A stretch of DNA of 57,640 nucleotides from a virus. A program made the translations under genes and the position numbers. Within the stretch, counting starts at the first letter, position 1. Every line of letters starts with the position of its first letter. The stretch covers positions 1 to 57,640 of the IMG/VR virus record IMGVR_UViG_3300032268_000454. One strand, 5' to 3'. Below are positions 15,118 to 24,739 of this stretch, in pieces. The notes under the pieces were generated by a model. That model had not been told where the DNA came from. It saw only the letters and a program-made list of their open reading frames with translations, and ran no database searches.

Positions 15118-17328
15118 GTGGACATCTTACTCGAGAATATCAGCGAAACAGGAGCCCCGCCAAAGGCACGTCTTAAAGACGCCAAGTCGGCTCACAGTAT
15201 TTATACTACGCTGAGAGAGTCGGATGCGCACGCTGACCAGGACCGTAGTAAGGTCCAAGCGATGTTCGATGGAGATCCACCCTACAATCCGAACACGCTT
15301 CGCAGTATGGGGCAGGCATATCGAGCCAACCTAAACTTTGGTGAAGCTGCGGCCGATCTTGAGAACGCACTTGCCGCTTACACTGATTTGGTGAACGGCG
15401 TAGAGAAGCTAGTCGAAGTTAAGACTACGTTCGGCGACGAGAGCGAACGGCAGAACTGGGCAGGAGCAATCTCTGAGGAGTTTCACAAGACCTTGGTTGA
15501 GTGGGATCAATTTCATTTTAATTTCCAACTGCTGGCTCATCACTTCATTTCCCAGGGGCTCGGCGTTACCTTTTTTGAGAACGATAAAGACTGGCGCTGG
15601 CGTGTTTGCGGGATTGGCGATTTTCTTATTCCCCGAGGCACACAGGCCACCGAAGACCGTATTGAGTTTGCCGTAGCTCGCCGGGTCTACCTGGCTCACG
15701 AACTTTATAATTTCATCAAGAACCCCAAGGCCGCCAAAGAAGCTGGTTGGAATGTTGAAGAGGTTCGCAAGGCTCTAGCTGCACTTCACAAAAATAACCG
15801 CCCCGGAGACCAGAGCTGGGAAGAACTGGAGCGGGAGTTTAAAAACAACGACCTATATCACTCCTACGCTCGCGCCGGCGAGATTCGGGTGAATCACTAT
15901 TACGTACGTGAATACGATGGCACAGTCAGTCACTACATTGGGCTGCGTGACGGATCTAATACTGACTTCTTGTACAAGAAGGAGAGTCGATTCAAAAAAG
16001 CCTCAGAAGCTTTCAACATATTTACCTTTGGCGTTGGGAACGGCACCTACCATTCAATCCGTGGGTTGGGTTACAAAATCTTCCCTCACATCCAGGTAAG
16101 CAATCGTCTCCGTTGCGCGATGGTCGACGGCTCGATGATGTCGACCAGCTTGGTTCTCCAGCCCAAAACTGCCGAGGACGTGAGTCGCCTGTCTCTTGCT
16201 TTTGCAGGACCTATTTCATTCCTTCCTCCAAATCTTGAGGTCGTATCGACTCAGTTCCCCAACTACAACAACAGCGTAATGCCGGTTGTTCAGGAACTCT
16301 CCATGACCCGCCAAGCAAACACGGGAAGCTACCGATCTCACCAGCAGGTGCAGGGGAGCAAGGAAAGAACAGCAACCGAGGTTCAGGCTCAGCTGGCGAA
16401 CGAATCTGTTCTTACTACCGCTAGCATCAATTTGTTTTATGTAACTTGGGGCAAGCTCCTTAAAGAAAGCTTCAAGCGTTTACAAAAAGATACCTGGCAG
16501 CCTGGCGACGCTGGCTACGAAGGTTATGCCAAGTTCCGCTCTAGGCTCGAACAGCGTGGCGTGCCCTGGAAAGCAGTTCTTGATGTTCACGATGTCATCC
16601 CAGTCCGTGCCGTAGGTTACGGATCTAGCGGTGCCCGTATTTTGGCCTTCAACGAATTTATCCAACTCCTTCCTCGGTTCGACGAAGTGGGTCAGCAGAA
16701 TCTTATCCGTGATCGTGTTGCCGCTCGTGTCGGCTACGACCAGGTCGATCGGTATCTCCCAGCCGGGAAACTCAAAGAACGCCTACCGACCGACGCCAAG
16801 ATTGCCGAGCTCGAAAACGCCCAGTTTCAAGACGGACGTCCTATTTCTGTTATGCCTACCGAGAATCACTCGGTTCATATTCGTGTTCACTTGGCCGACG
16901 CCCGCGGAATGCTCGACGCTACCGCTCAAGGCATCGCCAAGCCCGACATGGCTTTGGCTTATCTTTCACTGAACTACCAGCACTCAATACAGCACCTCCA
17001 GCAGATCGCCGGAGATCCGACCCGCAAGATTGAGATTGGGCAGTACAACGAAATGCTGAACTTGATGCGTGAAGCTATTGTGGCTTTGGAAAACAATATG
17101 CGGGCCGAGCAAGAGAACATGCGCAAACAACAAGAAGCAATGGCCAGGCGTGGTGGAGGGCAGGGCGGTATCGACCCCAACACGGCCGCGAAACTTCAAG
17201 ACCACCAAATTAACATGCAGATGCGAGTCGAAGAAGCGAAGGTGGATCAGCAAATCAAGCTGGCGGATCACCAACAGAAGATGGCTTTGCGTGATGCTGA
17301 AATCGCCAGCAAGATCAGAAACTCGTAA
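15118..17328 (+). CDS. portal protein, 736 aa
   Basis: Head-tail connector ring of podovirus type, through which DNA is packaged and ejected. It follows the terminase, has the length usual for this group, and shows portal-like features: a long helical body, Q-x-Q-G-S-K-E-R-T-A-T-E-V-Q near residue 420 (the conserved R-T-A-T/S-E-V helix of these portals), and a Gln/Glu-rich coiled C-terminus. The start is GTG. An upstream promoter of the late class fits separate expression from terminase. Confidence 0.87.
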   Translation: MDILLENISETGAPPKARLKDAKSAHSIYTTLRESDAHADQDRSKVQAMFDGDPPYNPNTLRSMGQAYRANLNFGEAAADLENALAAYTDLVNGVEKLVEVKTTFGDESERQNWAGAISEEFHKTLVEWDQFHFNFQLLAHHFISQGLGVTFFENDKDWRWRVCGIGDFLIPRGTQATEDRIEFAVARRVYLAHELYNFIKNPKAAKEAGWNVEEVRKALAALHKNNRPGDQSWEELEREFKNNDLYHSYARAGEIRVNHYYVREYDGTVSHYIGLRDGSNTDFLYKKESRFKKASEAFNIFTFGVGNGTYHSIRGLGYKIFPHIQVSNRLRCAMVDGSMMSTSLVLQPKTAEDVSRLSLAFAGPISFLPPNLEVVSTQFPNYNNSVMPVVQELSMTRQANTGSYRSHQQVQGSKERTATEVQAQLANESVLTTASINLFYVTWGKLLKESFKRLQKDTWQPGDAGYEGYAKFRSRLEQRGVPWKAVLDVHDVIPVRAVGYGSSGARILAFNEFIQLLPRFDEVGQQNLIRDRVAARVGYDQVDRYLPAGKLKERLPTDAKIAELENAQFQDGRPISVMPTENHSVHIRVHLADARGMLDATAQGIAKPDMALAYLSLNYQHSIQHLQQIAGDPTRKIEIGQYNEMLNLMREAIVALENNMRAEQENMRKQQEAMARRGGGQGGIDPNTAAKLQDHQINMQMRVEEAKVDQQIKLADHQQKMALRDAEIASKIRNS

Positions 17329-17339
17329 TATTTTGTGCT

Positions 17340-17352
17340 TGCCATAATGGCA
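17340..17352. promoter_or_regulatory. palindrome TGCCAT-A-ATGGCA after portal
   Basis: Perfect 6-base inverted repeat with one central base in the 46-base gap between portal and the next gene. There is no following T run, so it is not a classical terminator. It may be a protein site or an mRNA processing hairpin. Confidence 0.35.
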
Positions 17353-17374
17353 CAAGTCTGTCAATAAGATATAT

Positions 17375-17665
17375 ATGATGACTATCGACGAATGGCGTAA
17401 AAGGGAAGACCTTCAACTAGAATTAAGAGAACTGCTCAAGCACCCAGCTTTATCGAAAGCTTTTGAAGTGCTTGTGGATTTTGCGTTGCCTAAAGCTATG
17501 CCGGTTCCGCAGGGCGCGGACATTGCCTTGTGGGGCGCTCTTCAAAACGCACGGCGCGAAGGATTTTATGACTGTCTCAGAAACTTTGGGGCTTTGACCA
17601 ATTTGGCGGAGCAGCCGGCAGTGTTGCCGGAACCCTGGACTGAAAACAAAGGAAAAAATAACTAA
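17375..17665 (+). CDS. small hypothetical protein between portal and scaffold, 96 aa
   Basis: Unrecognised mostly helical protein, with W-R-K-R-E-D-L near the start and a conserved-looking A-R-R-E-G-F-Y-D-C-L-R-N-F segment in the second half. The position between portal and scaffold is typical of small head-assembly or terminase-partner proteins. Its stop overlaps the scaffold start as TAATG, so the two are coupled. Confidence 0.6.
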   Translation: MMTIDEWRKREDLQLELRELLKHPALSKAFEVLVDFALPKAMPVPQGADIALWGALQNARREGFYDCLRNFGALTNLAEQPAVLPEPWTENKGKNN

Positions 17666-18897
17666 TGAGCACACCCGCTCCTGAGCTTGGATTATTGGAT
17701 GCATTAAACGTCGCGTTGGATACTCCCGCGGCTCCTCAAGCAGAGGCTCCAACAACTCCCGAACCTAAAACTGTCGCAGCTCCTGAAGCTGTTAAAGCTG
17801 AGCCAGCAAAAACAGAGGCGAAGGCTGAGGCAACTCCTTCCAAGGTTTTAGAGAACAAGCTCGATATTCCGGATGACGTGCTCGAGGCGATTGGAAAAGA
17901 GCCCGAGGCTGCAAAGGAAGAAGCTACTCCTGAACTTCCAAAAGAGGCCACCAAGTCTGCTCAAACAGCTTTTGCAAAAGTTACGACCGAACTCCGTGAC
18001 ACCAAAGCCAAGTTGGCCGCGCTTGAAGCTAAAATTAACAAGGAGACGACCAAGGTTGAGGACTCAGGAGAGGAGACTTCTCCTCAGCTTGATATTCTTC
18101 GTAAAGAACTTGAGACCCTCAAAGCCGAGCGCGATGAGTACGAGAGTGAGCTTTCCGTAGCCCGTGTACAAGCCACCAAGCAGTACAAGGTTGCGATTGA
18201 TGCTCCTATTCGTGAGGCCACCAACACCATTCAAGAGATGGCCAAGATGTACGAGATGGATGCCGATGCCGTTGTCCGGGCCGCAGCAATTAATGATCCT
18301 GCTCAACGCAGAGCCGCGGTCAAAGAGATGCTTACAGGTCTCGACCCAATCGATGCAGTTGATGTGCGTCGTCGGGTGGATGAACTCAATTCATTGTATA
18401 ACAAGCGCGACACCATTCTCACCAACGCTGAGAAGGCTATGGAAGAGATCAGCAAACGTGAGCTCGCTCAACAGGCTGAACAAACTCGTCAGCAGGAGCT
18501 TGCTCAAAAGAAAGCTCAAGAAGAGACCACAACGACTTATAGCGAGATGTGGAACCGCTTCACACAGGAAGTGCCGATTCTTAAAAAGACTGGCAACGCC
18601 GAGTGGGACGCTCGAGTCGATGGGCTTCGTGAACAGGCTATGCTTGTTGAGCAGTCTGATTTGGACACTGAAACCCGGGCAGCCTTGACTTACCAAGCGG
18701 TAGCAATGCCTCTTATGGTTCAGTTGTTCCAGGGTTACGTTAAAAAGAGCCAGGGCGAGATTGCTGGCCTGAAGAAGGCTTTAGGTGAGTATCGTGCCGC
18801 CACTCCTGGAGCTGGCGGTGGCGACGCCAAGACTGGTTCTCCTGAACTCGCTTCCGACGTAAGCTTTTTGGATGCACTCGAAAAAGGTCTGAGGTAA
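17665..18897 (+). CDS. capsid scaffolding protein, 410 aa
   Basis: Assembly chaperone for the head, recognised from architecture and position. It has an acidic, Ala/Pro/Glu-rich N-terminal tail of about 90 residues, a long charged coiled-coil body, a helical C-terminal region and no Cys. It lies between portal and capsid genes. The last residues S-F-L-D-A-L-E-K-G-L-R resemble the C-termini of the two small proteins after the capsid gene (F-V-D-S-[VI]-E-x-G), and the N-terminus has a similar G-L-L-D-A-L. In other phages the scaffold C-terminus binds the capsid protein, so a shared docking peptide is plausible. Confidence 0.85.
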   Translation: MSTPAPELGLLDALNVALDTPAAPQAEAPTTPEPKTVAAPEAVKAEPAKTEAKAEATPSKVLENKLDIPDDVLEAIGKEPEAAKEEATPELPKEATKSAQTAFAKVTTELRDTKAKLAALEAKINKETTKVEDSGEETSPQLDILRKELETLKAERDEYESELSVARVQATKQYKVAIDAPIREATNTIQEMAKMYEMDADAVVRAAAINDPAQRRAAVKEMLTGLDPIDAVDVRRRVDELNSLYNKRDTILTNAEKAMEEISKRELAQQAEQTRQQELAQKKAQEETTTTYSEMWNRFTQEVPILKKTGNAEWDARVDGLREQAMLVEQSDLDTETRAALTYQAVAMPLMVQLFQGYVKKSQGEIAGLKKALGEYRAATPGAGGGDAKTGSPELASDVSFLDALEKGLR

Positions 18898-18904
18898 GTA
18901 ACTC

Positions 18905-20980
18905 ATGCCCGCTTTCTACCCGGAAGGCGACGAGCCGAAACTAGCCGACCCTTCGGGGAGGTCTCTTCATAAGATTAATAATCTTTTAAAGAGTATCGAT
19001 GCTAAAACTGGCTCTACCACCATTACTGGTCCGGTTACGGTCAGCAATGAGGTTGAAGTCACCAACAGCACAGGGAACCCGATTCCGGTAAGCGGAACCG
19101 TTGCTTTAGATTCCAACAGTCTGGCGGCGCTAGAGAACATCAGCGTCACCTTCCCAGCGACTCAGAATGTAAATGTCACCAATGCTGGGTTGAATGTTTC
19201 GGTAACGAATCTACCAGCGACTCAGCCCGTCTCGCTAGCAACGGTTCCTTCTCACGCCGTTACTGGGCCTTTAACAGACACCGAGTTACGAGCAACCGCA
19301 GTTCCCGTCAGTGTCAAAAATGGGGTACCAGCGATTACGACGACAGGAGTTAACCACCCTGTAACCAGCTTCACGGCAAGTACCAAGACAATCACCATCA
19401 CCAACTTCTCAAGCAATCCAGTCATTGGCAACTTTCTGCTTATCGCCAATACAAAGAGAGGAGTAATTGTCCACAACTCGGTTGATCCCGAAAAAATATG
19501 CACATTTGGGTCGCCAAGCTATAACGGCCAGTTCTGGTCAATTACAGCAACTTTCCCCGCCTCTTTGGATACGACTGGGATGCAAAACTCAGACACGTTC
19601 CATGTCGTATATGCACCAGAAGCCGTTGGCTATCCAATCGCCAGTCAAGTTGAGCTTGTTGGGCGTACACAAACGGGCAGTCGAGGTTCCGCCCTGCTCA
19701 GTACAGGTATCACGGGCGCACTTCTTGTCGATGCAGGAGTGGCGGGAGGAGTGGGTACAGCAAGTGAGTCTCCCGCAAGCACCGACACTTCAATTTCGGG
19801 AATTAACGGGCTACTCAAACGCCTTCTTCAGAGAATTACTACACTTATCTACCCGCCTTTTGCTAGTGGGTCTTTTGTTTCTGCTGGCGCAGTCAGTACT
19901 GGTATTGATTGTGGCGGGTATGACTATCTTGTTCTGCACATTTCTGGCGGAGGAGGTGGGTATAATAGGCCGATACAGTGGTCTTATGATAATGCAAATT
20001 GGACGCAGGGAGGCGTGGTATTTAGGCATTCGACTCCCGGTAGCTCATCTACGGGAAATGAAGCTCATTGGACAGTAATGGGCGATATTCTAGGCACAAG
20101 TAGCGGGATATTTGTTATCCCGGTTGTAGGTAGGTATTTTAGGATTGGTGCTAGTACTAATGGTGGTGGGTCGTGGACTCATAACTGGTATTTGCACAAA
20201 GGGCCGTTCCCCGGAATCGTCGAGGAAGGGATCGGAGCTAGAAATTCTTCTCCGGCCTCAACTGATACTTCAGACGTAGGGTTAAATGGCCTCTTTAAGC
20301 GACTTCTCCAAAGATTAACAACCTTACTACCCGCTAACCTTACAGTAAGTTCAACCCGCCTACTTGTGGATGGATCGGGAGTTACCCAACCCGTATCGCT
20401 GGCCTCAGTGCCCTCGCACCCAGTTACTGGGACATTCTGGCAGGCGACCCAGCCAGTCTCTATAGCCTCCGCCCCCGTTACCCCTGTCACAGATAACGGA
20501 GGTTCACTGACTGTCGACGGATCGATTACCGCAACCCAAGCCACCGCCGCCTCGTTAAAAGCTCAAGCTCAACTTCTAAACGCTGCTGGTTCTGTCGTTG
20601 ATTACGCAATGACGGGCACCGCTGGTACGCCAGCAACCGACGTGGTGACTGTGCAGGGTATTAGCGGAGGTACGTCGATTCCAATTAGCGGAACCGTAAA
20701 TACATATCCCCAACAAGGAACAACCGCCACTAACACAAACTTTTCAAGTATAACATCTGCTGAAATCGCCCCAGCAGTTGCCAATAGGGAATCTCTAACA
20801 GTGTACAATGAGGGCCCAGGCACACTCTTCATAAATGCGGGTGGTAGTTGCAGCACAACATCGTATCAGGTTCGTTTATTTGCGGGAGATTATTGGGAGG
20901 CACCGGCGGGGCAACTATCGCTTCAGCACAGCGGAATATTTGGAACTGCCGGTACCGCCCGGGCGGTGCAAGTTAGCTAG
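18905..20980 (+). CDS. repeat-containing virion surface protein, 691 aa
   Basis: Probably a decoration or fibre protein; no enzyme motif. A short helical head (S-G-R-S-L-H-K-I-N-N-L-L-K-S-I-D) leads into beta-rich Thr/Val/Ser repeats of the type A-T-Q-P-V-S-[LI]-A (three or more copies) with V-P-S-H-[AP]-V-T-G. Two copies of S-P-A-S-T-D-T-S-x-x-G-x-N-G-L-[LF]-K-R-L-L-Q-R-[IL]-T-T-L are spaced about 160 residues apart and enclose a domain of about 130 residues. It lies between scaffold and capsid genes, an uncommon place for such a large surface protein. Start is eight bases after the scaffold stop. Confidence 0.65.
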   Translation: MPAFYPEGDEPKLADPSGRSLHKINNLLKSIDAKTGSTTITGPVTVSNEVEVTNSTGNPIPVSGTVALDSNSLAALENISVTFPATQNVNVTNAGLNVSVTNLPATQPVSLATVPSHAVTGPLTDTELRATAVPVSVKNGVPAITTTGVNHPVTSFTASTKTITITNFSSNPVIGNFLLIANTKRGVIVHNSVDPEKICTFGSPSYNGQFWSITATFPASLDTTGMQNSDTFHVVYAPEAVGYPIASQVELVGRTQTGSRGSALLSTGITGALLVDAGVAGGVGTASESPASTDTSISGINGLLKRLLQRITTLIYPPFASGSFVSAGAVSTGIDCGGYDYLVLHISGGGGGYNRPIQWSYDNANWTQGGVVFRHSTPGSSSTGNEAHWTVMGDILGTSSGIFVIPVVGRYFRIGASTNGGGSWTHNWYLHKGPFPGIVEEGIGARNSSPASTDTSDVGLNGLFKRLLQRLTTLLPANLTVSSTRLLVDGSGVTQPVSLASVPSHPVTGTFWQATQPVSIASAPVTPVTDNGGSLTVDGSITATQATAASLKAQAQLLNAAGSVVDYAMTGTAGTPATDVVTVQGISGGTSIPISGTVNTYPQQGTTATNTNFSSITSAEIAPAVANRESLTVYNEGPGTLFINAGGSCSTTSYQVRLFAGDYWEAPAGQLSLQHSGIFGTAGTARAVQVS

Positions 20981-20989
20981 AGAAACGTA

Positions 20990-23626
20990 ATGCCTTTATT
21001 TAAAGCAAGGCAAGCGTTCGATGCGGATGCGCTTATTTATTTCAACAAAGTAGGCACACCGCTTACAGACGCAGCCAAAACACAAGTCAACGCCCTCATT
21101 TTGAACATGAAGGAGCTGGGGATTTGGTCTACCTGCGCTCACGGCTGGCTTTATTTGCCTGAACATAGTGGAGTGCCTGTTGGAGCTACTACCGGAGTAT
21201 TCTATGATTTAAAAGGAGTGTCTGATTTAACAATGACTGGTTTTGCTGCAGCTGGGCAAACTCAAACAGTCAACGGTCCGCACATCTGGGAGAACGGGCT
21301 TCGGACTTTGCGATCCGAACTTCTGGGTACTGTTCCCGTGGCTGGGCAATTTGGTAACACAAGTTATGTAAACGGGGAAGACCCCGGCTTTGTTTGGGGT
21401 GGACTGTGGGACGAACCGATTGATTTTTCAACAGGAACTTCCTCTGGAAGCGGTCCGTCAACTGGTTCCGCCCCCTTTATGTTTTGTTTTGGTGATCGAG
21501 CCCCCGACGTATTTGAAGCCTCTACAGCAGGCTCAGGCTCTTTACATAGCCCTACCAATCAGTACTACACACAGAGATTCAGGTTTATTGCCCCGACAAC
21601 TAGAGGGATGCGATTTGGAATCATCTCAAGCGGGCCCGCTTACTTTGATTACCCGCTATTTATTGTTTACGACCCAACAGCGTCCTACACGTTTTCAGTA
21701 TTAGATGCTAACAATCTCACCAATAACACGGTAGGTGGCAACACTGTTGGTAATTATAATTACAATTCCCACTATAGACTTGGTCAACCCGGCACAGCTA
21801 CGGTCCCAAGCATTCGTCAATTCGACGCACAACTACAACCATTAACCAACGAGTCTGGCACCGTCGGCTTTTCCAGACCTCCGTATGCAACCGCCTCACA
21901 ATCGGGCGCCGGATTCTTAATTGATGTAGGGCTTTCTGTTCCCTCAACAACGCAAATACGTTGTCGAGCCGTTAAGATAAACACAACCAACCCGAACGAG
22001 GGGTTTGGTTCAACACCATTTTTCTTCTTTGTTTTTCAGAAAGATACAAACTTTGGTTATAGACGAGTCGAAAAACTAATTAGTTTCCATCAGACACTAG
22101 ATAAACAGATAGCGGGCCCTCAAAGAGCCTTAAATAAGTTCGCCCCGTTTCCTGATCGCTGCCGCATACGAACAGCTAAGAACAGAACATCTACCGAGAC
22201 ACTTCCACCGAGAGTTTATTTCGGGGTAAACGGATCTTTGTCCACCCATTGTAACGACCCCGCTAATGCTTACGGATCATTTACCCTCGATATGTGGTGC
22301 GAGGAGGAAGAGTACAGCCTTTTCCCGTCTTCCATAACCTCCAGCTTAACCTCGGCTCAGTTTCAGAGCTTTCTTCTTTCCCTCCAGTACCGCATCCATA
22401 ACGGGTTTAGTAAAAACAACATTACTTTCCCAACTTCTCCAAATTCTTTTACGTTGGGTGGTGAGACAATCACTCGAAACCTAGGGACGGGGTACAAGAC
22501 TTATCGTAAGCTTTGTTCTGCTACTTACCCCACCACTAGCCTGCATTTCACTCCGATCCAGAATGTAACTTCTCAAGCGATCACCAACGTAGCTACTGCG
22601 GTCGTACTTACAGTAACATTCACCCCATCCCCACTCTACAACGTGGGTAGTATAATTCGAATCGACAACGAACAGATGTTAATTACCGCAATAGGAGTTG
22701 GTCCCACCCTCACAGTTACAAGGGGGCATAACGGCACTACAGCTGCCGCACACAACGCTAGCTCGATCGTGTTTATCTTCGACCCAAGAATCAGGATGTA
22801 TATTCCATACCCAAGTTTCATTAATAACTTTGAGGTTATGGTTTCAGACTTTAACTTAAATCATATCCCGAGCTACGATGCGGATGCCTTAACTTATTTT
22901 ACAAACACGGGGATTACAGATCTTACGGCACGTCGCCAAATAAATGACTTTGTTGTCGGGGTTAAAGCTCTAGGTGCCTGGTCTACTATGGTCTGTTGGC
23001 CGATGCGAAGCTCACAAAACGCTGGCACAGGTTCAACCGTGTATAGCCTTGGGGGAGGTGGGACATTTAACGGTACTATGTCCGCAGGGGCTACTTGGGG
23101 TGCCGAAGGCATAACCTTTAACGGATCTACGGGTCGAGTCTCAACAGCTCTTACTTCAATTACGAGTGACCACACCTCAATGAGCATTTTTAAACAAACC
23201 TCAATTACAGGCAACCAAGTTACCCTAGCTAAAGACGATCAAGGTTCAAATCGACAGTTTAACCACGTTTCGGACGGGATCTCATATCTGGGTCAGGTCT
23301 GGAATACTACCGCTCGAAGTATATTTGTTGGAACACCCGTTGCTGGAGCCTTTAGGTCAATCGTTCTTCGCAATAGTGCGGGTCTTACAAACGCCCAGCC
23401 AGGGCAGTGGTATAGCAATCCAACTCAGACAACAACAACCTCTGGGACAATGTCTGCTGGTACAGCAGGTGTTTCAATTGGGTCTGCAAGTAACTCCAAT
23501 TTTTTCTTTAACGGGGTTATACCTTTTGCTGCCGTTTGGAACTCATATTTAAGCGATACAAACCGGGCAACCGTGTACCGAATCTATCGTGACACCCTAG
23601 GCGAGGGGATAACGCTACCTAACTAA
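20990..23626 (+). CDS. lectin-like virion protein with duplicated module, 878 aa
   Basis: Two related modules are visible. F-D-A-D-A-L-I-Y-F-N-K-V-G near residue 8 and Y-D-A-D-A-L-T-Y-F-T-N-T-G near residue 630 each lead to a K-x-L-G-[IA]-W-S-T segment about 35 residues later. The C-terminal copy continues into a sandwich of the LamG/concanavalin type (G-I-T-F-N-G-S-T-G-R-V, then P-F-A-A-V-W-N-S-Y-L-S-D). The middle is a large unassigned beta-rich region with an R-I-D-N-E-Q-M-L-I block. It may bind glycans on the host surface. It sits just downstream of the repeat protein and upstream of the capsid gene. Confidence 0.65.
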   Translation: MPLFKARQAFDADALIYFNKVGTPLTDAAKTQVNALILNMKELGIWSTCAHGWLYLPEHSGVPVGATTGVFYDLKGVSDLTMTGFAAAGQTQTVNGPHIWENGLRTLRSELLGTVPVAGQFGNTSYVNGEDPGFVWGGLWDEPIDFSTGTSSGSGPSTGSAPFMFCFGDRAPDVFEASTAGSGSLHSPTNQYYTQRFRFIAPTTRGMRFGIISSGPAYFDYPLFIVYDPTASYTFSVLDANNLTNNTVGGNTVGNYNYNSHYRLGQPGTATVPSIRQFDAQLQPLTNESGTVGFSRPPYATASQSGAGFLIDVGLSVPSTTQIRCRAVKINTTNPNEGFGSTPFFFFVFQKDTNFGYRRVEKLISFHQTLDKQIAGPQRALNKFAPFPDRCRIRTAKNRTSTETLPPRVYFGVNGSLSTHCNDPANAYGSFTLDMWCEEEEYSLFPSSITSSLTSAQFQSFLLSLQYRIHNGFSKNNITFPTSPNSFTLGGETITRNLGTGYKTYRKLCSATYPTTSLHFTPIQNVTSQAITNVATAVVLTVTFTPSPLYNVGSIIRIDNEQMLITAIGVGPTLTVTRGHNGTTAAAHNASSIVFIFDPRIRMYIPYPSFINNFEVMVSDFNLNHIPSYDADALTYFTNTGITDLTARRQINDFVVGVKALGAWSTMVCWPMRSSQNAGTGSTVYSLGGGGTFNGTMSAGATWGAEGITFNGSTGRVSTALTSITSDHTSMSIFKQTSITGNQVTLAKDDQGSNRQFNHVSDGISYLGQVWNTTARSIFVGTPVAGAFRSIVLRNSAGLTNAQPGQWYSNPTQTTTTSGTMSAGTAGVSIGSASNSNFFFNGVIPFAAVWNSYLSDTNRATVYRIYRDTLGEGITLPN

Positions 23627-23631
23627 AACAT

Positions 23632-24501
23632 ATGGCCGTCCTATTATTCGTTAAACCCCCCGCACCCGCTGGGCTTCCTGTGGCGAGTACGGCCTCAATC
23701 ATTGTTTCTGGATTACCTGCTGAGTACGGCCTCAACGGAACTTATAGCAAATCAGCTTGGACAGGATATGGGGGCGGAGTTATTTATGATGCCAGCAATG
23801 TATACTACAACCCAAACTACACAGGCGGAGACAAAGATGGAGCCGCAATTGGGTGGAGTAATAACGAGTCTCGTTGGAAATTTACTTACTACAATGATAA
23901 CGCCCAGATTCTTACTTCGACAATTTTGGGCTTATCAGCGAGCCACCTCCCATCAACATCAACGGACTGGCTTGCAGGGACGAATGAAAATTACTATGCA
24001 GGGTTAACCACTTTTTGGACGGGTTCTATCAACATCACCGAAGCACCCGCTGGGATTCCTGTGTCTAGTGCTAGTGTTGTTTTGAATTTAACAAGACCCG
24101 GTTATGGTTACCCCCCTACAACGACACTTGTTAAAAAATCAACAATAGGTGAATACTTGGGGAACGTTACTGGGGATGTACTATATTTAACGTCTGGTTT
24201 TGTTTATAAAAGCGTAAATATAATTTCTGGAACTGATTACGGAAGTACATATCTTGTTCCTCCAAGCGCAGGAGTTGGAGACGCACCTACCCCTAACAAC
24301 TATAATTGGGCTCAGCCAAGCTCATTTTGGAGAATTCTGGATTTTTATAGCGATGACGGAACAAGATATACGGACTTTGGACACAACTCGTCAACGAGCA
24401 CAACTACTATTCCTTCTACTGGATGGATACCAGACCCCAACTACCCAGCTATTTCGGATAATCCTAACGGCGTAACAGCGGTCTCCATCACCGCCTCCTA
24501 A
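23632..24501 (+). CDS. two-module fibre/decoration protein, 289 aa
   Basis: Two tandem modules of about 130-145 residues, each opening A-P-A-G-[LI]-P-V-[AS]-S and ending with a Trp-containing turn and an I-T-[EA]-A-type strand. The short gene at the left end of the window (2-355, opposite strand) is a one-module relative. Rich in Tyr, Ser, Thr and Gly, with no charged core, as in exposed virion proteins. The start reads AAACATATG without a Shine-Dalgarno, six bases after the preceding stop, so it may rely on re-initiation. Confidence 0.6.
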   Translation: MAVLLFVKPPAPAGLPVASTASIIVSGLPAEYGLNGTYSKSAWTGYGGGVIYDASNVYYNPNYTGGDKDGAAIGWSNNESRWKFTYYNDNAQILTSTILGLSASHLPSTSTDWLAGTNENYYAGLTTFWTGSINITEAPAGIPVSSASVVLNLTRPGYGYPPTTTLVKKSTIGEYLGNVTGDVLYLTSGFVYKSVNIISGTDYGSTYLVPPSAGVGDAPTPNNYNWAQPSSFWRILDFYSDDGTRYTDFGHNSSTSTTTIPSTGWIPDPNYPAISDNPNGVTAVSITAS

Positions 24502-24512
24502 ACCTTTAGGTA

Positions 24513-24541
24513 TTGACATACCGTAGTCAGTAGCGCATACT
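24513..24541 (+). promoter_or_regulatory. late-type promoter of the major capsid gene
   Basis: TTGACA (24513-24518), N10, AGTA (24529-24532), N3, CATACT (24536-24541). This is the best sigma-70-like member of the family by hexamer match. Unlike the others it drives a long leader before the start codon. Confidence 0.7.
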
Positions 24542-24547
24542 CTCATC

Positions 24548-24739
24548 TGCCTTAGAGATCCTATAAAAACGGAAGCGGGTTTTGAGGGCACGACCTATAA
24601 AAATGGAAGAGGTCACACGGGCAATAAAAGTCTCGGGATGCCGCCGGGAGATCCAATTTTGAAAACTACGGGAAACCGTGTTGGTTTCTCCTCTTGTTTT
24701 TAAACTCTTACTTTTTTTCTCTGAAAGGAGAATACTAAT
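24548..24739 (+). ncRNA. structured 5' leader of the major capsid mRNA (candidate cis-acting RNA)
   Basis: About 190 bases without a plausible gene. It holds a direct repeat CCTATAAAAA-x-GGAAG-x-GG (24560-24578 and 24594-24612). The second copy is closed into a hairpin GACCT/AGGTC (24592-24614). A second hairpin at 24664-24682 has arms AAC-x-ACGG and CCGTGTT around a GAAA tetraloop. A pyrimidine-rich single-stranded stretch follows and then AAAGGAG ten bases before the ATG. It could stabilise the most abundant late mRNA or regulate its translation. The structures are drawn by eye. Confidence 0.5.

Noticed and set aside
19467-20078. A 203-codon plus-strand frame inside the repeat protein.
   Set aside because: It overlaps the 691-residue gene in another frame and has no start signal; the main frame carries clear repeats.
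24604-24663. A 19-residue reading frame in the capsid leader (MEEVTRAIKVSGCRREIQF).
   Set aside because: It has no ribosome site and falls on hairpin arms and direct repeats, so RNA structure explains the sequence better. A leader peptide cannot be fully excluded.
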